NCBI GenBank assembly: GCA_905221605.1
Contig: CAJNDS010001890.1
Span: 498,001-562,000 of the forward strand
Reading direction: 5' to 3'
Origin: Symbiodinium natans
Lineage: Eukaryota > Sar > Dinophyceae > Suessiales > Symbiodiniaceae
Length of the DNA stretch: 64,000 bases
Part shown: in pieces, positions 55,356-64,000 of the stretch
How positions within the stretch are numbered: position 1 is the stretch's first letter
How the letters are laid out: each line of letters begins with the position of its first letter
Program-made: the position numbers and the translations under genes
The notes under the pieces: generated by a model
What the model was told of the DNA's origin: nothing
Database searches by the model: none
The model's input: the letters and a program-made list of their open reading frames with translations, nothing else

Positions 55356-55671
55356 CGGGAAGCTCCGGAGCTCCCGAACTGACTTTTAGGGTTTTGGGTC
55401 TAGGGTTTAGGGTTTGGGGTTACCTGGGTTTAGGGTTGAAGGGGCTATTTAGGGTTTAGGGTTTAGGGTCTAGGGTTTCGGGTCTAGAATCTGAGACCTA
55501 TAGGGGTGTAGGGTTTAGGGTTTGCGTTTGACAAGGCTCTGAGGCTGAGAGTTTAGGGTGACGGGTGTGGGGTTTCCCTAAACCCTAAACGCTAAACCCT
55601 AAACCCTAAACCCTAAACCCTAAACCCCTAAGCTGCCCGGTTCTTGAAAGGCACGGGCCAAGGGCCCGTGT

Positions 55672-55735
55672 GCTGGGCAGCTTGGCGCGGGCAGTGTTGT
55701 GGGAGGCGTCCGGCCCCATGATCTCAATAGGCTCC
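55672..55735 (-). CDS. candidate exon, unknown protein
   Basis: The minus frame reads EPIEIMGPDASHNTARAKLP with strongly GC-rich third positions. The borders are not fixed; the frame stays open further, to about 55625. Confidence 0.45.
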
Positions 55736-56452
55736 GTTGCTCGTAAGCCCTACACCGTAAACCGTAAACCCTAAACCCTAAACCCTAAACCCTAAACGAG
55801 TAACCCTAAACCCAAAAAGAACTCACGATGCTTCGGTAGGGATCAGGGCGACTCGGTGTGAGGTCTAAAGTGCCTACAGGGCTGAGCCCTCTTCAGTAAG
55901 AAAGCACACCTCTGAGTGGCTTGGATTGGGCCTTCACGTCGTTTAAGAAGGGACCTTAATGGGAACCCAAAACAGGGAACCCCAAGAATAGAGTAGGAAT
56001 GCCAGAAAAATTTCCCTACTATTCCCTTTATATTCCGCACGGAACCTTGGGGCCCACACCCTGAACCCTAAAACCCTAAACCCTAAAACCCTAAAACTCT
56101 AAAACCCTAAAACCCTAAAACCCTAAAGACCCTAAACCCCCCACAACCCTAAAACCCCTAAACCCCTAAAACCCCAAAAACCCGAAAACCCTAAAACCCT
56201 AAAACCCCAAAACCTCTAAAACCTCGAAACCCTAAAACCCTAAAACCCCAAAACCTCTAAAACCCTGAAACCCTAAACCCCTAAAACCCTCAAAACCCTA
56301 AAACCGAAACCCTTAAACCCTAACAGCCCCAACACTCTAAAACCCTAAAACCCTAAACCCCTAAAACGCCCGAAACAAACCCAAACCCCTAAAACCCCAG
56401 AACTCCAAGACCCTAAAACCCTAAACTTCCTAAAGCCCTAAGCCCTATAAGC

Positions 56453-56553
56453 TGTTAAGAGATCGGCCGCCACTTTCGGGAAACCCTAAACCCTAAACCC
56501 TCAACCCTAAACCCTAAACCCTATAAGCTAAGAGATCGGCCGCCACTTTCGGG
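56453..56553. repeat. tandem duplication of an exon border
   Basis: AGAGATCGGCCGCCACTTTC and CCCTATAAGC upstream occur twice, with CCCTAAA units between. Confidence 0.9.
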
Positions 56554-56627
56554 ATACTTGGACCAGCAGCTCCGTTGCATTGGTCGATCCCTCATCCACG
56601 CGGGCGAAGTAGCAGGCAAAGCGATGC
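56547..56627 (-). CDS. probable exon, unknown protein, with a duplicated 3' border
   Basis: The minus frame reads HRFACYFARVDEGSTNATEL and then LVQVSR up to a GT donor. The sequence around the donor is repeated about 73 bp away (56458-56480), separated by CCCTAAA repeat, so the exon has two copies of its 3' end and donor. No family is recognised. Confidence 0.52.
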
Positions 56628-56963
56628 CTAGGCGTGCTTGGAGGTCTGGGGTTAGGGCTTGGGGCTTAGACCTTAGGGCTCAGGGTTTATAGGCTTTAGG
56701 GTTTGGGGTTTAATAAGGGTTTAGGGTTTAAGGTTTGGGGCTTGGGGTTTAGGGTTTGGGGTTTAGGGTTTGGGGTGTAGGGTTTCGGGTTTAGGCAAAC
56801 TTGGAGTCTGGAGTCCAGGGTTTAGGGTCCGCCGACCGTTGGCGGCACGTTGGCTGGTGCTGGGGAGGAGACCCTTGCGGTGGGGGGGGGGGGGGGTTAG
56901 GGTTTAGGGTTTTTACGGTTTAGGGTTTGAGGTGGGTGGGTGGGTGGGGTGGTACTGGAAGGA

Positions 56964-57012
56964 TGCCGTGGCTTTGCGGTCCAAGGAGCGCGTACTCCAA
57001 CGCTGACAGGGC
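56964..57012 (-). CDS. candidate exon, unknown protein
   Basis: The minus frame after CCCAG reads ALSALEYALLGPQS. It probably belongs to the same gene as the blocks at 57.7 and 57.4 kb. Confidence 0.45.
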
Positions 57013-57250
57013 CTGGGACCAAAATCCCAGGGTTCAAGGAGCTGTGGGTTGTAGCAAGAAGGAGCCCTAAGCCCTAAGCCTAAGCCCTAAACCCTAAACC
57101 CTAAACCCTAAACCCTACAAAACTTAAAAGTGGTCGCAACGATGACATATCCGGACTTCGGCCTGCACATCTGCGGTACATGTCCGGATATTCAGAGTCC
57201 CGATAATGTCAGCTTGCTCCCCTAAACCCTAAACCCGAAACCCGAAACCC

Positions 57251-57391
57251 TACTTGGAGGTTCATGGTATTTAACAACCCCGTCATAACTGTAGCTATGA
57301 CCCAATAACCATCTTAGGGCACTCAAAGGGCTTGTAAGTGGGTCACAAGTTCTGTTGCAATTGGGCTCCAAGTACCATGAACCTCCAAGTA
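57251..57391. mobile_element. foldback family C copy
   Basis: TACTTGGAGGTTCATGGTA is matched by TACCATGAACCTCCAAGTA. Confidence 0.75.
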
Positions 57392-57435
57392 AGCCTCCCC
57401 AAAAAACAAAACCTCGCACACCCCTGTGGGCCCCT

Positions 57436-57474
57436 GGCCAAAAGCGCTTGCTGGGCGGCCATCGTGCCCTTGAG
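57436..57474 (-). CDS. candidate exon, unknown protein
   Basis: After CAG the minus strand reads LKGTMAAQQALLA with GC-rich third positions. It is short and helix-like, and is supported only by its neighbours. Confidence 0.42.
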
Positions 57475-57540
57475 CTGCCTCAGTGGAAGTCGGGTTTAGG
57501 GTTTGGGGGGGGGGGGGGGGGTTTAGGGCTTTAGGTTGGT

Positions 57541-57592
57541 CTTACTAACAGTCCTTAATAGGGATTATAGTGGGGGGGCGGGGGAGTAGGCT
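57541..57592. mobile_element. foldback family A, fragment
   Basis: It keeps TTACTAACAGTCCTTAATAG and the centre; the right arm is lost in a G-rich stretch. Confidence 0.5.
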
Positions 57593-57697
57593 GGGCGCAG
57601 AGCTTAACACAGCCAAACCCCAAACCCCAAAACCCCAAATCCCAAACCCAAAACCCAAAACCCAAAACCCTAAAGCCTAACCCGCAAACAAACACAC

Positions 57698-57762
57698 TCG
57701 TCAAGCTCTCGGTTCCGCTGAAGTGGCAACGACACGGCGCCCGAAGCCCGCAGCTCCTCCCA
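57698..57762 (-). CDS. probable exon, unknown protein
   Basis: The minus frame reads WEELRASGAVSLPLQRNREL between AG|TGGG and a GT donor. It lies next to blocks at 57474-57436 (LKGTMAAQQALLA) and 57012-56964 (ALSALEYALLGPQ), which together look like a helical protein. No family is recognised. Confidence 0.5.
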
Positions 57763-57799
57763 CTCACGGTCAACACCCCTTCCACCTATGACCCTGTGC

Positions 57800-57802
57800 T
57801 TA

Positions 57803-57833
<31 letters not shown>

Positions 57834-57955
57834 TATATAATGTATATACATAGACATATATATGTGTGTATATGATGACTTATATTCGTTGACATATATA
57901 TATATATATATTTGTTCGTTTGTATGTATGTATGTCTGTCTGTATGTATGTATGT
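57800..57955. repeat. TA and TATG microsatellite
   Basis: (TA)n passing into TATGTATG and CTGT units. Confidence 0.93.
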
Positions 57956-58071
57956 TTTGTATGTCATTATATGCAGCCTACATGGCAGGGTTCAGAGTCT
58001 CGGGTCTCGAGAGTCGCGTTTGAGATATCGAGGCTTTCGGCTTCGAGAGCTCTTGCGGCATGTTCAAGGCC

Positions 58072-58072
<1 letters not shown>

Positions 58073-58110
<38 letters not shown>
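58073..58110. repeat. G-tract
   Basis: About 37 uninterrupted G. Confidence 0.95.
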
Positions 58111-58723
58111 CTTGAGGCTCAAGGCTTCGGGGCCGGGTTAGGGTTTAGGGTTTAGGGTTAAGGGTTCAGGATTCAGGGTTTAGGGTTTGGCGTTTAGGGT
58201 TTAGGGTTAAGGGTTTAGGGTTGAGGCTCAAGGCTTCGGGGCTTCGGGGCTTCGGTGCTTACAAGCCTACAAAGCCCGAAAACCTAAAACCCAAACTAAA
58301 CTTTGATGGCTTGGTGCTCAGAAAGCCGGGGCTCAATGGCCGTAGGGCCTTACCTAGACTTTTTGGGAGGATCCAAAAAACAGAACTCCCAAATAGTACC
58401 TCATACTACTATTGGGTCATTCTTCGGAACCCTTGAGGGGATCTATTTTTCGGATCCTCCCTGGGGTCTGGGAAAGGCCGCTGCAGGGTCGTGTCGGGTT
58501 TAGGGTTGAGGGTTCAGGGCTGTGAGGGTTTAGCATCGTTCGGCTAGCCTAACGAGGTCAGGGGGTTATAAGGGTGGATTGACTTCAGGAGTTGCCTGGG
58601 TTCAGGTTACTCGTTCGAGCCGTAAACCCTAAACCCTAATTAAACCCTAAACCGTAAACCCTAAACCCTGTAAACCCAAAACCCTAAACCCTAAACCCTA
58701 AAGAGTCAGAGTTCATACTTCAC

Positions 58724-58791
58724 CTGGACCCTGGGCCAACTGCTCTTAGCAGGACCGGTCGGGCCACTGCCCGAATCGCAGAGGGAAGCCC
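58724..58791 (-). CDS. candidate exon with a GTGAAG donor
   Basis: The minus frame reads RASLCDSGSGPTGPAKSSWP and ends at CAG|GTGAAG, a normal-looking donor. The composition is low complexity (Ser/Gly/Pro), so it is probably a linker if real. Confidence 0.4.
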
Positions 58792-59090
58792 GGGCAATAA
58801 AGGGGTCGGAATAATGACACTGGGGCTTCTGGGTTTATAGGGTTTAGGGTTCATAGAGACTATGCAGGTCGGAATATTTGCTAATTAATAGTCTTCCCTT
58901 AGGGTCCCTTTATAAATATGCTAGCCTTGGGGAGGACCTTCTCGTAGGGTTCGCCTACCCAAACTACTCTAACCTGACATAACCACCTGAGTTATATAAC
59001 TGCCCATGACCCTATTCACACTCAGAGGGTAGGGCATGTAGGGTTTAGGGTTAAGGCTCAAACCCTAAACCCTAAACCCTCTAGGGGCTC

Positions 59091-59190
59091 CAGATGCACT
59101 TCCGGTCCTTCTCCATCTGCGTCTTCAGGTCGGCAGGAGGCGTCTTCACCGCCACTCGGAAGACGCTCACATTCCGAGGAAGGATGAGAC
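59091..59190 (-). CDS. probable exon, unknown protein
   Basis: The block sits between AG|GTCTC and a GA donor and has 32 full codons, reading LILPRNVSVFRVAVKTPPAD and then LKTQMEKDRKCI. Third positions are GC-rich. The coding pattern is one of the clearest in this stretch, but no family is recognised. Confidence 0.55.
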
Positions 59191-59898
59191 CTTCTGATTC
59201 AGGGTACAGTTGGGGTTTAGGCTGTAGGGTTTAGGGTTTAAGGTTCAGGGTGTAGGGTTATTCATCTGCAGAGTCATCAACAAAAAACATGATCTTAAAA
59301 GGAAAAAATGTTCTATTGTGAGAGGCAGGTTACCATTGTGTTCTTTAGGTTCCCATTGTGTTCTTGTAACCTTCTTTTCTGACCGGGGTGGAGGCTTAGC
59401 ACTTGGCACCCGTTTAGTACCAGTCTCCTCAAGGCCAGTAAGTAGTTTAGGGTTTAAGGGTTCAGAGCTTAGCTATATAGGGCTTAGGGTATAGGGCCCC
59501 TATCTTCCCCGACGGAGCCACAGTTATAAGGGGCCTCTGAGCTTGCGGATGGCAGCCGTCCTACAACATTTGGCCCTTATAGAACCCTTGTAGGGACTGA
59601 AAGCCAGGTACCCCATTCCCTGCTTCCCTATGAAGAGCTCTATGACTAAGCTCCCATAATCCTGAACCGCACGTGATTTGCAAGGGCAACTCACAGGAGG
59701 AACGTGGCAAATTTGGGCTACATATCTCATCTCACTACGCAGGGGTGACAAGAAGCGAAGAACGAAGTATTCAGACTCCCTTAGGCCCAACAGCAGCATT
59801 GCATTATCTGGTCCTTGGGCTCCGGAAGCCTGAAGACAAGAGTCAACCCTAAACCCTACATCCTACATGCGCAAAAAGCCCCAAAACCCCAACACCCC

Positions 59899-59959
59899 TG
59901 ATGTCCATAATGCTTGCAATGCAATCCTCAACCCAGCCCTTAATCTTAGACCGTAGCCA
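59899..59959 (-). CDS. candidate exon, unknown protein
   Basis: After an AG acceptor the minus strand reads WLRSKIKGWVEDCIASIMDI without a stop. This is a lone block with no homology. It may be the first visible exon of the gene that continues down to about 53 kb. Confidence 0.4.
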
Positions 59960-61039
59960 CTGCTGGCATGCACTTGATGTCCTTATATTAATTTAGGGTT
60001 TAGGGTTTAGCGTTACATTCTTGATTGGACAAATGCCAGCACAGCCGCGCTGTCTGTCTTGTACTAGGACTTGATGCACCCAGGGATAGCTTGAGATCCT
60101 CAGCAGCGGTTGAGGGTTTATGGTTCAGGCTTTAGGGTTGAGGTAAGACAGGGTTGATAGGATTTCGGGATAGTTGGGACATTGAGGGTATTGTGCCCTG
60201 GTGAGGATAGAGGGCTGAGCACTTAGGACTGCAAAGGTTGGAAGGCTTGGACCCTGACAGGGGGACGGATGACAGGCCATCGGACTATGCGGGGTGACAT
60301 CAAACATTCAGATTCGCGAAATGCGATAAGGTGAAATTGATAGTGTGTGGTTCCGTGGTTCAGGTGAGTTTCAGATGCGCTCATACTTGGTAGCTTGCGC
60401 TCGGACACCTCGTTTCTGCACTTTCTTGTATTTCTGGGGAAATCCGACTGGCTGATTCGCACTGGGTAGAAAAGCGGGGCGGGACAAGGAATTGTTGGGA
60501 TCCAAACGGGTGGAATATAGCTTAGCTCAGCCTAAACTAGCATATATAGACCCGCGATTGCGATTGAATTGCGGATACAGAGGCTCATATTTAGGGCAGT
60601 AATTACCAAAAAACACAATATTTTTGAGACCTGCCTATTTACGGTGTCTGCACGGGTACACCTGGCTTGTAAAGAAGGTGCGAGAAATGACGTTTTGAAA
60701 TTGGGAAGAAGAACACAGAAGGGTAGCGACTTCCCACTGAACTAGACTGGCTCGAAGACGCAGGTTAGGGTCTAAGGTTCGGTTTAAGGACTCATTAAAG
60801 ACAGCTCAACACTGCAACCCTGAACCAGAGTGAACACCCCTAATACTTTGCTAACCATAAGCCCAAACCCTGATAACCCTAAACACCCTAAACCCTAAAC
60901 TCTAAACCCTACTGAATCGTAAACAGGATCCCAGAGTGGGCTCTACCGGACTTCGGATGCAAGGGGGGGCCCTTTGTGGTATAAAGGCGCTTCTTACGGG
61001 GTAGCCAGCAAGGGCCCACTCCAGGCCCTTATTTTAGGG

Positions 61040-61330
61040 TTTAGGGCCAGGGTTTAGGGTTTAGGGTTTAGGGTTTAGGGTTTAGGGTTTAGGGTTTAGG
61101 GTTTAGGGTTTAGGGTTTAGGGTGTAGGGTGTAGGGTGTAGGGTGTAGGGTGTAGGGGTTTAGGGTTTAGGGTTTAGGGTTTAGGGTTTAGGGTTTAGGG
61201 TTTAGGGTTTAGGGTTTAGGGTTTAGGGTTTAGGGGCCCTAGAGAAGAATGACAGGGTTTTGCTAGGGATCTTAGGGTTTAGGGTTTAGGGGCCCTAGAG
61301 AAGAATGACAGGGTTTTGCTAGGGATGTTA
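61040..61330. repeat. TTTAGGG array with GGGTGTA island and a tandem duplication
   Basis: TTTAGGG units enclose five GGGTGTA units (61123-61156). At the right, about 42 bp (GGGGCCCTAGAGAAGAATGA and on) are repeated at 61231 and 61288, with telomere units between. Confidence 0.93.
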
Positions 61331-61365
61331 AAGCAGGTTACCATCGTAACGTCCCTAACAAAAAT

Positions 61366-62755
61366 TCAGATTGGGCGGCCAGGCAACTTAGACACGCTTG
61401 AAACGGCCATGATCCGTTTCGTCTCGTCATACGTATCGGGCTCCCGTGACAGGTAGGCCAGTGCGTAGAGCACGTTTCCTGCGCTAACCCACAAAGCCTT
61501 TGCGGCATTCGACACACCTACGATCGCATGCACGCACGCACACGCACACGCACACGCACACGCACACGCACACGCACACGCACACGCACACGCGCCCACA
61601 CGCCCACACGCCCACACGCCCACACGCCCACACACCCACACACCCACACACACATCAGGGCCTCTGTGGCCCCGCAAACCGTCCCCAACCCAGGCCCAAA
61701 TCGCCCAAGAACAAGTCGTCATTCACCCTCTGGCGATTTGGACGCCCAAGCTTTGCCCAAACCCCGCAAACACAAATACCTCAAGCCATCCAGGGTGTTG
61801 TTCCTCAGGTGCCCTGACCTAGCAAGAAGGCTAAAGATTGAGTTTCTTGCCACCCAAGAAAGAACAACAGCGGTACTTGGAGGTGCAGGGTACTTCGTAA
61901 CCACGTATATGTGCAGTTATAACCCACTTACAAGCCCCTTAAGTTATTAATTGGGTTCCTAAGTACCCCGGACCTGCAAGTAGGGGTCTTTGACTTGAAG
62001 TCCCCTCTGCATGCACTCATCCCTTGACCCTAAAGTCTGTTCGTGATCTAGGGATGTTGCAACAGTCCTGAAAAGCTATGATGCACATGCAACACCACCA
62101 CTCCTAATCAAGGAAGCTAACCATACTTCGGCAAAGATTTAACAACTACCATACCTTAAGAACCCAAACCTACTTTTTGGGTAGGACTCCCGTGCCCCCA
62201 AAAGCAGGGGAGTGACATTCTGAGCTTTTCAGGGCTGAAGTCCTAGACTGTGACTCTCCTGCGCTTCTGGCGTCCCCCGACCCCCGCAGGTGCGGGGGAG
62301 GCACATTCTAGATTCTAGAGCTTTTCATGTTCGCTATAGGCTCTATAGGGTTCACCCTAAACCCTAAACCCTAAACCCTAAACCCTAAACCCTAAACCCT
62401 AAACCCTAAGCCCTAAACCCTAAACCCTAAACCCTAAACCCTAAACCCTAAACCCTAAACCCTGATCCCAAGCCCAACACCCTCGGGCCCGGATCTCTCG
62501 CAAGCTCCTGGGCTCTTCTGTGATGCGTGCTGCTCGCCCTGATAGCCTCGGGGTGGCATGAGCTTGTTGGCCTTGGATATGTATCTATATATATATATAT
62601 ATCTATATATATATATATATATGTTTTTATTTATATTCATTTATTTATGTATTTATTGATATTCATATTTATATTTTTGTATATACTTATTTAAAGTTTA
62701 TTTGTTTATTTATTTGTTCATTTATTCATAAATACTTTAAAAAATAAATAAACAT

Positions 62756-62791
<36 letters not shown>

Positions 62792-63420
62792 TATTTACAT
62801 ATAGGGATGATAAAGGGGATGTAGATATTTGTAGGAAGCCTTTTAAATGGCGATGACCGGGGATAATCGGGCTCCAGTAGAAGAGTGCTAGGGTTTTGGG
62901 GCGCATCACTCCTTGGCGGATGGCACATTGGTACACCCTGCCGGTCGTGATGCCTAACCGGAACTCTGACACCCTCGACAACTTCGTTTAAGCTTGGGTT
63001 GGAGTTTAGGGTCCCTAAACCCTAAACCCTAAACCCTAAACCCTAAACCCTAAATATAGGGTCTAGGGTTAGGATTTATGGGGCTTAGGATGGGGGCGGC
63101 CCTAGGGTTTAGGCTTGACATCTTGGGGCGGCCGAGCGGCGGATGTCTGCGACTTGCACCGACTCCGCAAACATCGAGGCGATGAGCTTCGCCAAAGGCT
63201 GGCTGTTACCTCATTTAGGGTTTAGGGTTTAGGGTTTAGGGTTTAGGGTTTAGGGTTTAGGGTTTAGGGTTTAGGGTTTCGCTTTCCAGGGTTTAGGGAC
63301 CCTTAACCCTGAACCCCAAACCCGAAACCCCAAACCAGCCAGGGAATCTCTGCGCCACGGCACCCGTGTTGGCACTGGTGCGAATCTCCCGGAAAAGGGC
63401 CTCCGCGCGAGACAGGGCTA
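61366..63420 (-). CDS. 3' part of an unrecognised gene, stop at 61366
   Basis: At least five protein-like blocks lie on the minus strand. They are about 63418-63338 ([19 protein letters not shown]), 63203-63115 ([20 protein letters not shown]), 62973-62912 ([18 protein letters not shown]), 62571-about 62490 ([19 protein letters not shown]) and a terminal exon 61517-61366. The terminal exon begins after AG|GTGTG, contains [20 protein letters not shown] and ends KLPGRPI plus TGA. GC-rich third codon positions support these frames. I do not recognise the family. The introns contain TTTAGGG arrays, TA microsatellites and a CA-rich tract. The gene probably runs past the right end of the window. 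Joins between blocks were not all phase-tested. Confidence 0.6.
61528..61653. repeat. CACACG / CCCACA microsatellite
   Basis: CGCACA units pass into CGCCCACA and CCCACACA. It lies in the intron just upstream of the terminal exon 61517-61366. Confidence 0.93.
61874..61983. mobile_element. foldback family C copy
   Basis: TACTTGGAGGTGCAGGGTAC is matched by GTACCCCGGACCTGCAAGTA. Compensating changes keep the stem paired. Confidence 0.76.
62151..62187. mobile_element. foldback family D, left end only
   Basis: TACCTTAAGAACCCAAACCTA followed by CTTTTTGG is the left arm of family D without its partner. Confidence 0.55.
62355..62463. repeat. CCCTAAA array
   Basis: About fifteen units with one CCCTAAG. 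Confidence 0.95.
62580..62800. repeat. TA-rich microsatellite region
   Basis: Two (TA)n blocks are joined by TTTATTTA-type sequence. The blocks can fold on each other. Confidence 0.92.
63212..63282. repeat. TTTAGGG array
   Basis: About ten perfect units beside an exon block of the right-end gene. Confidence 0.95.
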
Positions 63421-63615
63421 AGGCCCTTACGCGAATTAGGGACGTAGGGTCTGGCGTTCGAGGGCTTAGGGTTTAGGGATGAGCGGTATGGGTTTGAGGG
63501 TTAGGGGTTGAAATAGGCGGTTCAGGGCTGAGGGAGTATCAGAGTTTAAGGTCTGAAGGCATATAGGGCTTAGGGTTTGCGGTGGAAGGGTTTTGGGGTT
63601 CAGGGCTTTAGGCTT

Positions 63616-63714
63616 GGGATGTTCCCCCTTATACTAACAGTCCTTCATTAGGATTATATTAGGGGGGGACAATAATCCTTAGTCAGGACTGTTAGTATAA
63701 GGGGGAACATCCCA
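63616..63714. mobile_element. foldback family A, best-preserved copy
   Basis: This is a near-perfect inverted repeat. The left arm reads GGGATGTTCCCCCTTATACT then AACAGTCCT, and the right arm is its reverse complement ending GGGGGAACATCCC. Confidence 0.85.
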
Positions 63715-63793
63715 ATTTTAGACCTTCATTTTGGGGGTGGGCTTGCGGTCCAAGCGTTGTACAAGGCTCGAAGCCGGTTGAGCCAGTTGTGAG

Positions 63794-63907
63794 ACAGATA
63801 TGGGGGGTTTCCGAGAATAGGGGTACCCTGTTGGGGGTTCCTTTAACAAGGATTATGCAATGTCTTTGTGGTATATAAGGGGTACCCCGATTTTCGGAAA
63901 TCCCCCA
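63794..63907. mobile_element. hairpin element with GGGTTTCCGA arms
   Basis: GGGGGTTTCCGAGAATAGGGG then TACCC is matched by GGGTACCCC, GATTTTCGGAAATCCCCC. It is isolated near the right end. Confidence 0.6.
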
Positions 63908-64000
63908 AGGCCCATAGGTACGTTGAAAGAAGCTGTTGACATTTTCAAATAAACTTGAACCCTAAACCTTGTGAACCCTAAACCTTGTACGCGCCACACA

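Noticed and set aside
61500-61950. Plus-strand His/Thr-repeat and Arg/Thr-repeat frames
   Set aside because: They are translations of the CACACG microsatellite. The real coding frame here is the minus-strand terminal exon 61517-61366.
1-64000. Window as a true chromosome end
   Set aside because: Telomere-type arrays face both ways, are short and separated by exons over the full 64 kb; a real end would be one long array with one orientation.
1-64000. Coccidian (Eimeria-type) genome, also known for AAACCCT repeats
   Set aside because: There are no CAG-repeat tracts, and exon borders fixed by homology use GC and GA donors, which fits dinoflagellates and not apicomplexans.

Overview
This window reads as nuclear DNA of a dinoflagellate. 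Three observations support that. First, degenerate telomere-type repeat (TTTAGGG / CCCTAAA) is scattered through the whole 64 kb in both orientations. Second, there are almost no long open frames; coding sequence is cut into exons of about 25-105 nt. Third, where protein homology fixes exon borders, introns start mostly with GC or GA rather than GT, and acceptors are followed by G (AG|G). Together these fit the known dinoflagellate intron pattern. No rRNA, tRNA, CRISPR array or bacterial-type operon was seen.

The best supported gene is on the minus strand at 52264-36000: a complete 21-exon gene for a 392-residue DnaJ protein of the DNAJB12/14 type, with N-terminal helical repeat, J domain, Gly/Phe-like segment, one short membrane segment and the C-terminal domain typical of these ER co-chaperones. 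The summed exons are 1179 nt and keep frame throughout. Of 20 introns, by my reading 12 start with GC, 6 with GA and 2 with GT.

Downstream of it on the same strand (about 33-9.4 kb) lie at least three copies of one domain family, recognised by SYF-x-GG, GFALRPW/GFALKPW, VRF/VRY and a terminal G-x-LRI block. Copy 1 (33009-28701) gives six phase-consistent exons. Copy 2 (27370-19384) and copy 3 (about 17587-9808) share motifs, and copies 1 and 3 share intron positions. One related exon (53557-53599) lies upstream of the DnaJ gene, so the DnaJ gene sits inside or beside this array. Upstream again is a gene of unknown function (exons between about 53.2 and 60 kb) and the 3' end of another (63.4-61.366 kb, stop at 61366). 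Everything I could orient is on the minus strand.

Introns and spacers are built from interstitial TTTAGGG arrays and their variants, short foldback elements of 90-130 bp in at least five families that look like introner or MITE-like elements, several minisatellites, homopolymer C/G tracts and AT, GA, CA or TAATAG microsatellites. Protein-like islands without homology or phase support are listed with low confidence, because similar islands also occur inside DnaJ introns and show that the method gives false positives.
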